DNA of 7,811 bases from NCBI GenBank assembly GCA_937922105.1, contig CAKZVN010000175.1, positions 1 to 7,811 on the forward strand, read 5' to 3'. Both the position numbers and the translations under genes were made by a program. Under the pieces are notes generated by a model. It had not been told where the DNA came from. It searched no databases and was given only the letters and a program-made list of their open reading frames with translations. This DNA is from an uncultured Litorilinea sp. Its GTDB lineage: Bacteria; Chloroflexota; Anaerolineae; Caldilineales; Caldilineaceae. The first letter of the stretch is position 1; every line of letters starts with the position of its first letter. Shown in pieces: positions 1 through 6,934 of this stretch.

Positions 1-36
1 AGTGGGCCGCGTCTGGAGTGAGGAAGGGGAACGCCC

Positions 37-723
37 ATGAGTACCGGTGAAATTGCCAAACTGACGGTGACCGCGCTCAAGGAGAACATCACCGATAAGG
101 ACACTAGCTTTTCGTTGGATTCGAGCAACAAGGTGGTCTGCATGTTCAACCCGGAGACCTTGACCCTTGCCAAGATCAATGACTGGTCATTTCGCCATGA
201 CATCGGCGAGGATGTGCCGGAGGTGATCTTCAGTGGTGGTCTGGCGGGAACCCTGAACGTGAAACTGCTCTTCGACAGCACGGAGAACGGTACCGACGTG
301 CGCAACCAATATCTCAAGCTGATCAAGATGAGCATGGTCAAGCCGTCGGACAACCCGGACAAGAAGGGGCAGCCCCAGCAGGTCCTGGTGCAATGGGGCA
401 ACTTCATGAGCTTTGTCGCCATCATCCAGTGCATCACCCAGACTTTCGAATTCTTCAAGAAAGACGGGACGCCGCTGCGCGCTACGGTAGACGTTACCTT
501 TCGCCAAGCGTGGGACGACAAGAAGAAGGCTGGACAAAATCCGACTTCGCGCACGGAAGTGCGGCGCACTTGGGTGGTGGAACGTGGTCAACGCCTGGAC
601 TGGATCGCGCATCAGGTCTATCGCGACTCGAATGCGTGGCGGCATTTGGCGGAGCATAACGGCTTGCTCAACCCCATGTCCCTCGTCCCCGGTCAAGTCT
701 TGAAGATCGTGCCGTTGGAATAG
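37..723 (+). CDS. CIS tube/baseplate adaptor with C-terminal LysM domain (Afp7-like)
   Basis: This 228-residue protein most likely joins the inner tube to the baseplate hub of a contractile injection system, the job of Afp7 and T4 gp53/gp54-like adaptors. Residues about 30-160 look like the CIS tube N-terminal domain: a Phe-Asn-Pro-Glu motif (37-40) is followed by a Trp-Ser-Phe and a beta-rich stretch. Residues about 176-227 form a LysM domain (VERGQRLDWIAHQVY, then NGLLNP and VPGQVLKI). There is no signal peptide or membrane segment, so the LysM is probably a structural module rather than a wall binder. The ATG at 37 is chosen because a GAGGAAGGGGA ribosome binding site lies at 20-30, six bases upstream. 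The VgrG gene starts 12 bases after the stop, which implies one transcript. The domain calls are strong; the exact position in the particle is inferred from homologous systems. Confidence 0.9.
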   Translation: MSTGEIAKLTVTALKENITDKDTSFSLDSSNKVVCMFNPETLTLAKINDWSFRHDIGEDVPEVIFSGGLAGTLNVKLLFDSTENGTDVRNQYLKLIKMSMVKPSDNPDKKGQPQQVLVQWGNFMSFVAIIQCITQTFEFFKKDGTPLRATVDVTFRQAWDDKKKAGQNPTSRTEVRRTWVVERGQRLDWIAHQVYRDSNAWRHLAEHNGLLNPMSLVPGQVLKIVPLE

Positions 724-735
724 GCGGAGCGTCTC

Positions 736-2583
736 ATGCCTGATAAGCCGTTGGTCAATTTATCTGCCGTTTCGATCACGATTGACGGCAAGGGTCGCGA
801 TGACCTGGAAGCCGACCTGGAGGAATTGGTGGTGGACCAGACCTACAACCTGCCCTCCATGTTGACCATCCGCGTGCACGACCCGGACTTTACCTGGGTG
901 GACGACAGTTCGCTCAAGATCGGTGTACCGGTGAAGGTGAAGCTCTTTCCCGCGGAAGTGTTGGGCATGCCCAAAGGCAACGAGGAGGTCTTCGACGGCG
1001 AAATCGTGTCGTTGGAGCCGGAGTTCAACGCGGACGGGCAGCACGAGTTGGTGATTCGCGGCTATGATCGCGGTCACCGGCTGCACTTCGGGCGCTATAC
1101 CCAGACTTACACCGACATGACCGACAGCGACATCGTGGCGAAGGTTGCCAAAGTCGCGGGCTTGACCGCCAAGACCGACACCACCACAGTGCGCCACAAG
1201 TATGTTCTGCAATATAACCAGACCAACATGGAGTTTTTGACCGAGCGGGCGCGGCGCATCGGCTTCCAACTCTATGTCAAAGGCAGCGAGCTTTATTTCG
1301 TCAAGCCGACATCCGCGGCGACGGTCACGCTGGACTTGGGGACGAACCTGCGCAGCTTCCGGCTGCGCGCGTCCGCGGCGCACCAAGCCAAAGAACATGA
1401 GGTGCGCGGCTGGGACGTGGAGAAGAAGCAGCCGATCAGCGCCAAGAAAGCGCCCGAGCAATTTTGGAGCAAAAACGGGTTGAACAGCACCGGCGCGGCA
1501 TTGGCGCAAAAAAGCTTCGGCGCGTCTACTCAGGTGGTGGTGGATCATGTGATCACCACCGCCGACGAAGCAAAGGCGATTGTGGAGGCGCGGGCGCGCG
1601 ACCAGGAGGGGCACTTTATCGAGGCAGAGGGGGTCTGCTATGGCGCAGGGTCCATTCGTGCCGGTATTTATGTGAAATTGACCGGCATGGGCAAACGCTT
1701 CAGCGGCGAGTATTTTGTGACCAACGCCACCCACATCTATGCGCGCGGTTCTTATGAGACCCACATCACGGTCACCGGGCGCTATCCGCAGACTGTCAAC
1801 AATCTGTTGCATCCCCAGGCTCCGTTGGGCGCGGCGAGCGGGCGCATCTACGGGATGGTGGTGGGGCTAGTGACCAATGTGCACGGCGACCCGCTCAAGA
1901 TCGGTCGCGTGGAGGTCAAATACCCCTGGCTGGCAACGGCGGACGGCGCGGAAGTTGCCAGTGCATGGGCACGCATCGCGTCGCCCTTTGCCGGGGCGGA
2001 GCGTGGCTTCTACTTCCTGCCTGAAGTCAACGACGAGGTGCTGATTGCCTTCGAGCATGGAGATGTCAACTATCCCTACATCATCGGTGTGCTGTGGAAC
2101 GGCAAGGACAAGCCGCCGGAGGCTAACGCCACCGCGCACGCCAACGGCAAGACGATCCATCGCATCATCAAGACACGCCTGGGCCATCGGGTGGTCTTCG
2201 ATGATTCGGACGACAAGACCTCGATTTTGATCGAGGACAAGAGCGGTAAACAACGTATCTTCATTGATACGGTGAAGAATACCGTCACCATCTTGGCGGA
2301 CAGCGACATCACCATCAAGTCGGCGGCGGGGAACCTGACGCTGGAAGCGGCTAAGAATGTGACCATCAAAGCCGGGATGGCGTTGGAAGCCAGCGCAGGG
2401 ACAAATATGAAGCTCGACGCCAAGGCCAATGCGGACATCACCGCGGGCGTGAACTTGGTGGCGGAAGGCAAGACCATGGCGAACCTCAAGGCGTCGGCGG
2501 CGATTGTGGAAGGACAGTCGTCGGTTTGGGTCAAGGCTTCCGGCCCGACGGTGGTGGAAGGCAAACCGATCATGCTCAACTAG
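736..2583 (+). CDS. VgrG-like spike/hub protein (gp27-gp5 fusion, Afp8-like)
   Basis: This 615-residue protein is the central spike that sits under the tube as a trimer and pierces the target. Residues about 1-350 resemble the gp27/phage late control D hub (early GYDRGHRLHFGRYTQTYTDM, then LTERARRIGFQLYV). Residues about 369-456 are the gp5-type OB fold, with the classic RVEVKYPWL, WARIASPFAG, FLPEVNDEVLIAFEHGD and YIIGVLWNG segments. Residues about 505-613 form a repetitive beta-helix needle. No lysozyme domain is inserted, and no effector domain follows the needle: the protein ends at PIMLN. The start at 736 has GGAG at 726-729, six bases upstream. Length is typical for VgrG-like proteins of extracellular CIS. 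It is followed by PAAR, the expected tip. Family identity is very secure; T6SS VgrG is a less likely alternative, given the LysM, gp25, J and tail protein I neighbours. Confidence 0.96.
   Translation: MPDKPLVNLSAVSITIDGKGRDDLEADLEELVVDQTYNLPSMLTIRVHDPDFTWVDDSSLKIGVPVKVKLFPAEVLGMPKGNEEVFDGEIVSLEPEFNADGQHELVIRGYDRGHRLHFGRYTQTYTDMTDSDIVAKVAKVAGLTAKTDTTTVRHKYVLQYNQTNMEFLTERARRIGFQLYVKGSELYFVKPTSAATVTLDLGTNLRSFRLRASAAHQAKEHEVRGWDVEKKQPISAKKAPEQFWSKNGLNSTGAALAQKSFGASTQVVVDHVITTADEAKAIVEARARDQEGHFIEAEGVCYGAGSIRAGIYVKLTGMGKRFSGEYFVTNATHIYARGSYETHITVTGRYPQTVNNLLHPQAPLGAASGRIYGMVVGLVTNVHGDPLKIGRVEVKYPWLATADGAEVASAWARIASPFAGAERGFYFLPEVNDEVLIAFEHGDVNYPYIIGVLWNGKDKPPEANATAHANGKTIHRIIKTRLGHRVVFDDSDDKTSILIEDKSGKQRIFIDTVKNTVTILADSDITIKSAAGNLTLEAAKNVTIKAGMALEASAGTNMKLDAKANADITAGVNLVAEGKTMANLKASAAIVEGQSSVWVKASGPTVVEGKPIMLN
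2332..2571 (+). repeat. Octapeptide repeats of the VgrG needle
   Basis: Residues 533-612 of the spike protein can be laid out as ten consecutive eight-residue units, for example NLTLEAAK, NVTIKAGM, ALEASAGT, NMKLDAKA, NADITAGV and NLVAEGKT, ending with TVVEGKPI. Hydrophobic residues alternate at the start of each unit, and Gly, Ala or Lys follow. This is the periodicity of the intertwined triple-stranded beta-helix of T4 gp5 and VgrG. The repeat is seen directly at protein level; it is not an obvious DNA tandem repeat. The structure itself is inferred from the family. Confidence 0.8.
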
Positions 2584-2611
2584 ATTCTGTCTGAAAAGTC
2601 GCGACGCCGTC

Positions 2612-2712
2612 GTCATGCCGCGCGCAGCTGCCCGCCCTGAGCGCAGTGAAGGGAAGCATCCTCCTCTTGTTGGTCTGTCGGGATTCTTCGTCGCTGCGCT
2701 CCTCAGAATGAC
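2612..2712. repeat. Imperfect palindromic repeat element between spike and PAAR genes
   Basis: The 183-base gap after the VgrG gene contains no convincing gene. It holds an element that opens with GTCAT (2612-2616) and closes with ATGAC (2708-2712). GAGCGCAG (2639-2646) pairs exactly with CTGCGCTC (2694-2701). GAAGCATCC (2653-2661) pairs at eight of nine positions with GGATTCTTC (2681-2689), leaving a 19-base loop. The left arm carries about 20 extra bases (2617-2636) not matched on the right. The GTCATnCTGAG...GCAGCGAAG style resembles small dispersed palindromic elements (MITE/REP-like) common in some environmental bacteria, including Chloroflexota. No T-run follows, so it does not look like a canonical terminator, although the RNA could fold. 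A short ORF through it (2504-2722) is an overlap artefact. Confidence 0.8.
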
Positions 2713-2766
2713 GGCTACATAGCGAGCGGACCAATTGGGTGGCGCGGAGAGATAGGGAGGGATTCG

Positions 2767-3060
2767 ATGCCATTTCCGGCGGCACGCATGGGGGATCAGA
2801 CGGCCCACGGCGGGGTCATTGTCGGAGGGTTCCCGATGGTCTTGATTGAGGGGATGCCTGCGGCGCGTGTGACCGATATGCACACCTGTCCCATGTTCAC
2901 GGGGCCGGTTCCGCATGTGGGCGGGCCGATTACAGGGCCGGGCGCGCCCATGGTCTTGATCGGCGGGTTGCCCGCGGCACGCGTGACCGATACGGCGACG
3001 TGCACCGGGCCGCCCGATACCATCATCAAGGGCGCAACCATGGTTCTGATCGGGCCGTGA
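2767..3060 (+). CDS. PAAR-domain spike tip protein
   Basis: This 97-residue protein is a PAAR tip, the conical cap that sits on the end of the VgrG needle and holds a metal ion in its apex. The sequence shows two PAAR-type halves, each with MVLI, G(M/L)PAARVTD and a Cys. Candidate metal ligands are His14, His39, His50 and Cys79, with Cys41 also nearby. The first half begins with the GDQTAHGG segment typical of the family. The length is that of a bare PAAR protein, with no N- or C-terminal effector extension. The start at 2767 has AGGGAGG at 2754-2760, six bases upstream. It sits 183 bases after the VgrG gene and 42 bases before the gp25 gene. In Afp the gp25 gene precedes PAAR; here the order is reversed. 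Confidence 0.95.
   Translation: MPFPAARMGDQTAHGGVIVGGFPMVLIEGMPAARVTDMHTCPMFTGPVPHVGGPITGPGAPMVLIGGLPAARVTDTATCTGPPDTIIKGATMVLIGP
2833..2889 (+). repeat. PAAR internal repeat, copy 1
   Basis: Residues 23-41 of the PAAR protein (PMVLIEGMPAARVTDMHTC) match residues 61-79, encoded at 2947-3003, at 14 of 19 positions. This is the normal two-fold internal symmetry of PAAR proteins. The DNA copies have diverged, so the duplication is old. Confidence 0.85.
2947..3003 (+). repeat. PAAR internal repeat, copy 2
   Basis: Residues 61-79 of the PAAR protein (PMVLIGGLPAARVTDTATC) form the second half-repeat and match copy 1 at 2833-2889. Copy 2 keeps the terminal Cys but has Ala where copy 1 has His39, so the metal site cannot be symmetric. 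Confidence 0.85.
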
Positions 3061-3102
3061 CCCGATACGTCCCAGGGTTTTGGCGAGGGAGAGGACATAC
3101 GC

Positions 3103-3513
3103 ATGGACGGATTGAACCGCGACAAAGAGTTTCTCGGTCAGGGATTGGCTTTCCCGCTGCAGGTGAACGCGCGCGGGGAGCTGGCGTTGGTTACCGGAGC
3201 CAGCGACATCGAACAAGCCATCGGTATCATTCTGGGGACGATTCCCGGCGAGCGGGTGATGCGCCCGGAGTTCGGCTGTCGTGCCTGGGAGTTGGTCTTT
3301 GCGCCCAACGATGCGGCAACGCGCAGCCTCCTTGCCATGTATGTGCGTCAGTCATTGGAATTCTGGGAGCCGCGCATTGATCTGTTGGATGTGACGGTGG
3401 ACAGCGACCCCAACGAGCCGAGTGCGCTTTTGGTGGAAATCCAGTACGAAATCAAGGCGACCCACGACCAACGCAGCATTGTCTATCCGTTTTACATCAT
3501 GGGGGAGGAGTAG
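3103..3513 (+). CDS. GPW/gp25 family baseplate wedge protein (Afp9-like)
   Basis: This 136-residue protein belongs to the gp25 family. Its members sit at the baseplate-sheath junction, offer a handshake strand to the first sheath ring and so prime polymerisation. Seen here are GLAFPLQVN (14-22), the DIEQAIGIILGTIPGER segment (35-51), and the conserved MRPEFGC motif followed by LVFAPND (53-70), whose Glu-Phe-Gly core is the family hallmark. The C-terminal half ends in beta strands (LLVEIQYEIKA). Length is typical. The ATG at 3103 has GAGGGAGAGGA at 3085-3095, seven bases upstream. The baseplate J gene begins three bases after its stop, so the two are surely co-translated. Confidence 0.96.
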   Translation: MDGLNRDKEFLGQGLAFPLQVNARGELALVTGASDIEQAIGIILGTIPGERVMRPEFGCRAWELVFAPNDAATRSLLAMYVRQSLEFWEPRIDLLDVTVDSDPNEPSALLVEIQYEIKATHDQRSIVYPFYIMGEE

Positions 3514-3516
3514 CGC

Positions 3517-5628
3517 ATGGCTCTGCCCGCGCCGAATCTGGATGACCTGCGGTTCCAGCGCGATCTCGTGGACGAGGCGCGCCTGCGCATCATTCGCTAC
3601 TGTCCCGAATGGACCGAATACAACGTCAGCGACCCGGGGATCACGCTGATCGAACTGTTCGCCTGGATGACCGAGCAGATGCTGTACCGCTTGAACCAGG
3701 TGCCGGATAAGAATTATGTGAAATTTTTGGACATGATCGGCGTGGAGTTGATGCCCGCAGCCAGCGCGCGCGCCGAGTTGACCTTCCGCCTTTCCATTCC
3801 GTTGCCCTTTGCGTTGGCAGAGGACCTGCGCGCCGTCATCCCGCGCGGGCTGGAAGTCGCCACCACGGCAACGCCCGACGCGCCGGAGGTGGTCTTTACC
3901 ACCGAGGAGCCGTTGGTCATCACCGGACCGGTCTTGAGCCAACTGCGCGGCGAGGATTTCCATCGCAATTATCTGCCGCGCTTGGCCTTCGAGCCGTTTC
4001 CGGTGTTCGGCGCCGGCAGGCCCCAGCCCGGTGCTACCTTTTATCTCGGCTTCGAGCCGGAGAACAACATCGCCGGGCATGTCATCCGTTTGCGCTTTCG
4101 TTGCCAGCGCACCGAGGCAGTGGGCATTCGCCGCGAGGACCCGCCGTTGGTGTGGGAGTGCGCGATGGGCGATGGGGTGTGGACCGAGATTCTGCCCAGC
4201 GCGCTGGAAGGCGAGCGCGACACCACGGGCGGTCTCAACAACGAGGAGGGCGACATCACCTTCTACTTGCCCGCTGCCATGCGCCCGGACCAGGTCTATG
4301 GACGCACGGCGTTTTGGTTGCGTTGCCGTTTCGAGCCGCGACGCGCCAGCCAGGGGCGCTATACCGAGTCCCCGCGCGTGGTGGGGGTCGAAGCGCACGC
4401 GCTGGGTGCGACCACTACAGCGACCCATGCAGTCTTCACCTATTTCGAGGAGTTGGGCGTGAGCACCGGTGACCCGGGACAGAGCTTCCAACTCAACTTT
4501 TCCCCCGTGTTGGAGTTGCGCGAAGGGGAGACGGTGGAGGTGGAGGAACTCCGCAACGGGCGGCTGGTCTATGTCCCCTGGCAGCGCGTCAAAGATTTCT
4601 CGCGCTCGGAACGGTACGACCGCCATTTTGTGTTGGAGGCTGCCACCGGGCAAGTGCGCTTCGGCCCCAGTGTGCGCCAGCCGGACGGCAGCGTGCGCCA
4701 GTACGGTCGTGTACCGGAGGTGGGTCGGCGCATCCGCATCAACCAATATCGCTATGGCGGCGGTGTGGCGGGCAATGTTCCCGCCGGGCGCATTACGGTG
4801 ATGCGCTCGGCTGTGCCCTATGTGGACCGCGTCACCAACATGCGGCGGGCTTCCGGTGGGCGCGACCAGGAGACGCTGGCTGAGGCGCAGGAACGCGCAC
4901 GGCGCGAAATGCGCGCCCAATACCGCGCCGTGACTGCCGAAGACTTCGAGAATCTCGCCCTTGCGGTGGGGCGCGAGATTGCGCGCGTCAAGTGTTTGGC
5001 CCCCGGCAGCGTGGCAAACGGGTTGCCGCCGGGTATGGTGGAACTGTTGATCATTCCCGCGGTCGCCGAGGCTGTCCATGCCGGAGACTTTTCGCGGTTG
5101 GAACTGTCCGCGGAGTTGATCGCCCGTATCCAGCAGCACTTGGACCAGTATCGCCTTTTGACCACTACGCTGCGTGTGCGTGAACCCCAGTATGTGGGGG
5201 TGCAGGTGCGCGCCGAGATCGTGCTGGACGAGTTTAGTCGCGGGGAGGTGGTGGTGGGCCGGGTGGCGGAGGTGCTACGCCAATATCTGACGCCGCTGCC
5301 CGCGCCGGGCGAATCGCTTTTGCCTGAGGGCGTTGTGCCACCGGACTGGGAGGGCTGGCCCTTTGGCCGCTCGCTCTATGTCGCCGAACTCTATTCGGTG
5401 ATCCAGCAAGTCCCTGGGGTCAAGCATGTGCTGGATGTGCAGCTGCGCCGGCGGCCCATCCTGCCCAGCAAAGAAGCGCCGCCTCTGGGCCAGTTGGACC
5501 GCTTTGCCGACAGCGTGGCAGGCAGCGACGGTCCTCCGCTGACGCCGGTCACCGGTAAGGTTCTGCAACTGCCCGCGGATGCGGTGATCTGCTCGTTGGA
5601 CCATGACGTAGAGTTGGTGGAGCTATGA
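3517..5628 (+). CDS. Baseplate J/gp6-like wedge protein (Afp11-like)
   Basis: This 703-residue protein matches the putative baseplate assembly (J/gp6-like) family, which forms the ring of wedges around the hub and transmits the trigger for contraction. The N-terminus has the typical NLDDLRFQRDLVDEARLRI and DPGITLIELFAWMTEQMLYR segments (7-58). The middle (about 85-430) is beta-rich and variable. The J core follows at about 445-570 (RDQETLAEAQERARREMRAQ, AVTAEDFENLAL, RLLTTTLRVREPQYV), then the conserved GRSLYVAELYSVIQQVPGV (617-635). About 60 residues after this form an extra proline-rich tail ending in LDHDVELVEL. The start at 3517 has GGAGGAG at 3504-3510. Its stop overlaps the next start as ATGA. 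Family assignment is secure; the role of the middle insert is not known. Confidence 0.95.
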   Translation: MALPAPNLDDLRFQRDLVDEARLRIIRYCPEWTEYNVSDPGITLIELFAWMTEQMLYRLNQVPDKNYVKFLDMIGVELMPAASARAELTFRLSIPLPFALAEDLRAVIPRGLEVATTATPDAPEVVFTTEEPLVITGPVLSQLRGEDFHRNYLPRLAFEPFPVFGAGRPQPGATFYLGFEPENNIAGHVIRLRFRCQRTEAVGIRREDPPLVWECAMGDGVWTEILPSALEGERDTTGGLNNEEGDITFYLPAAMRPDQVYGRTAFWLRCRFEPRRASQGRYTESPRVVGVEAHALGATTTATHAVFTYFEELGVSTGDPGQSFQLNFSPVLELREGETVEVEELRNGRLVYVPWQRVKDFSRSERYDRHFVLEAATGQVRFGPSVRQPDGSVRQYGRVPEVGRRIRINQYRYGGGVAGNVPAGRITVMRSAVPYVDRVTNMRRASGGRDQETLAEAQERARREMRAQYRAVTAEDFENLALAVGREIARVKCLAPGSVANGLPPGMVELLIIPAVAEAVHAGDFSRLELSAELIARIQQHLDQYRLLTTTLRVREPQYVGVQVRAEIVLDEFSRGEVVVGRVAEVLRQYLTPLPAPGESLLPEGVVPPDWEGWPFGRSLYVAELYSVIQQVPGVKHVLDVQLRRRPILPSKEAPPLGQLDRFADSVAGSDGPPLTPVTGKVLQLPADAVICSLDHDVELVEL

Positions 5629-6836
5629 GCGACCCGATGGATGCGGGCATCACGCCCGGCGCAACCTCTGTCCCGCCGCCTGTCGTGGTGCTCGACGACG
5701 CGCCCGCCGATTATGGGATGGCGCGCCGGGACGGTGCGCGCAGCGCCCCGGACGCTTCCCCCGGCGCGGGGGTTGCCCTGGGGCTGGACCATGTGGTGGA
5801 TCACTATCGCCGCTATCCCGGCGAATTGGTCACCTTCTATACGCGGGTGCGCGTGCTCCAAGCTGTGACCGGCTTTACGTTGCAAATTTTCCTGCCCCCC
5901 GGTGTGGAGGTGGACAGTTATCAGGCGGACAATGTTGCGTGGTTGCCGTTGCTGGGCGAGCGACAAGTGACCCAAGCGCGCGAGCCGTTGCTGTTGCCCG
6001 GCGCCGACGGTGAACCGTTTCCATTGGCGTTGCCCGACCGGGATGGCGGGGGCGCGGCCCAGACCGCGCCCTTGTTGACCTGGGAGGTTGCCGAAGCGCA
6101 GGAGGCGGGGGCAGTCTACACCTTTGTCACCAGCGCGTTGGTGTTGCCCGCGACCAAGCCGGTGAGCTTGCGCAGCACAGCCGCCCTCACCGCGCCGGCT
6201 TTCGCCGCGCAGGAGCCGATCACCGAGACGGTGGAGTTCGCAGTCGAGACCAAGAGCCGCTACCTGAACTACTTACCGGCGCTCTATGAGCAAGACGACT
6301 TCATGTCGCGCTTCTTGATGCTCTTTGAGAGTTTCTGGGCGCCGATTGACCGCCAGATCGAGGGCATCGAGCACTATTTCGACCCCGACCTGACGCCGAA
6401 GGAGTTCTTGCCCTGGTTGGCGGGGTGGTTCAATTTGACGTTGGACGAGAGTTTGGCCGAAGACCAGCGCCGCGAACTGTTGGGAATCGTCATGTGGCTC
6501 TACCGGCGTCGCGGCACGCGGGTGGCGCTGCAACGCTATTTGGAAATCCTGACGCGCAACCCGGTGGAGATCAGCGAGCGACGGGCGCGTAACTTTGTGC
6601 TGGGGCGAGGCGCACAGCTGGGCGTCGGGGTAGCGTTGGGCACTGCCAACCAGCCGCATACCTTCACGGTGCAAGTGCGTCTGGCGCCGCTTACGCCGCC
6701 GCCGGGCCTGGCAGGTGAGGCTGCGGCGCGTGAGGTGGCACGCTTGGAGGCGAAGCGCCGTGCCCTGATCGAGCGGGTGATTTTGGCTGAGAAACCCGCC
6801 CACACCAGTTACCGCCTGGAGATTCTCGACGCTTAG
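5625..6836 (+). CDS. Tail protein I/gp7-like baseplate protein with N-terminal beta-sandwich extension (Afp12-like)
   Basis: The C-terminal half of this 403-residue protein (about 208-318) is the phage tail protein I-type domain seen in CIS operons: SRYLNYLPALYEQDD, SFWAPIDRQIEGIEHYFDP, FLPWLAGWFNL, then RRELLGIVMWLYRRRGTRVAL and RYLEILT. It is expected to pair with the J protein in the wedge. Residues 355-403 hold an Ala/Glu/Arg-rich helix and a short strand. The first 205 residues are unusual for the family: a Pro/Ala/Asp-rich leader (1-50), then YPGELVTFYTRVRV and FLPPGVEVDSY, which recall DUF11/CARDB-like Ig sandwiches. No signal peptide is visible. Translation is coupled to the upstream gene through a four-base ATGA overlap. 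GGAG at 5619-5622 is only two bases from the ATG, so GGTGG (5616-5620) or re-initiation probably drives it; ATG 5637 is a possible alternative start. Confidence 0.9.
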   Translation: MSDPMDAGITPGATSVPPPVVVLDDAPADYGMARRDGARSAPDASPGAGVALGLDHVVDHYRRYPGELVTFYTRVRVLQAVTGFTLQIFLPPGVEVDSYQADNVAWLPLLGERQVTQAREPLLLPGADGEPFPLALPDRDGGGAAQTAPLLTWEVAEAQEAGAVYTFVTSALVLPATKPVSLRSTAALTAPAFAAQEPITETVEFAVETKSRYLNYLPALYEQDDFMSRFLMLFESFWAPIDRQIEGIEHYFDPDLTPKEFLPWLAGWFNLTLDESLAEDQRRELLGIVMWLYRRRGTRVALQRYLEILTRNPVEISERRARNFVLGRGAQLGVGVALGTANQPHTFTVQVRLAPLTPPPGLAGEAAAREVARLEAKRRALIERVILAEKPAHTSYRLEILDA

Positions 6837-6857
6837 AGGTTTGATCGCCGAGTCGCC

Positions 6858-6880
6858 GTCGATGCGCTCCCCGGAATGAC
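6858..6880. repeat. Degenerate half-copy of the palindromic element
   Basis: This 23-base stretch matches 2690-2712, the right arm of the complete element, at 20 of 23 positions, and both end in GGAATGAC or AGAATGAC. No left arm with GTCAT and CTGAG is visible upstream, where the tail protein I gene ends at 6836. It is therefore probably a truncated or decayed copy. The rest of the 98-base gap (6837-6934) shows no gene and no T-run terminator; it ends with the AAGGAG ribosome binding site of the next gene (6924-6929). Confidence 0.6.
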
Positions 6881-6934
6881 AACGACAGGGCGAGCAAGCC
6901 ACCCACTCTAGCGATTACGAAACAAGGAGAGCGC

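Noticed and set aside
562..717. LysM domain as evidence for a cell-wall hydrolase or secreted wall protein
   Set aside because: There is no signal peptide or catalytic domain, and LysM is a standard structural part of CIS adaptor proteins.
1536..1560. Inverted repeat GGTGGTGGATCA / TGATCACCACC
   Set aside because: It sits inside the VgrG coding sequence, has a two-base loop and a bulge, and is explained by codons for VVDHVITT; no evidence for an operator.
760..1812. 350-residue minus-strand open frame within VgrG
   Set aside because: It is a mirror of the hub domain codons with no family signature.
2639..2701. Rho-independent terminator after the VgrG gene
   Set aside because: The stem is interrupted, the loop is 19 bases and no T-run follows; the repeat-element explanation fits better.
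1867..3216. 449-residue open frame on the minus strand spanning VgrG, the repeat and PAAR
   Set aside because: It crosses three real plus-strand features, shows no recognisable motif and has low-complexity antisense composition.
3352..5139. 595-residue open frame on the minus strand
   Set aside because: It lies fully inside the secure J gene, is rich in His, Gln and Arg without domain motifs, and arises because GC-rich codon usage removes antisense stops.
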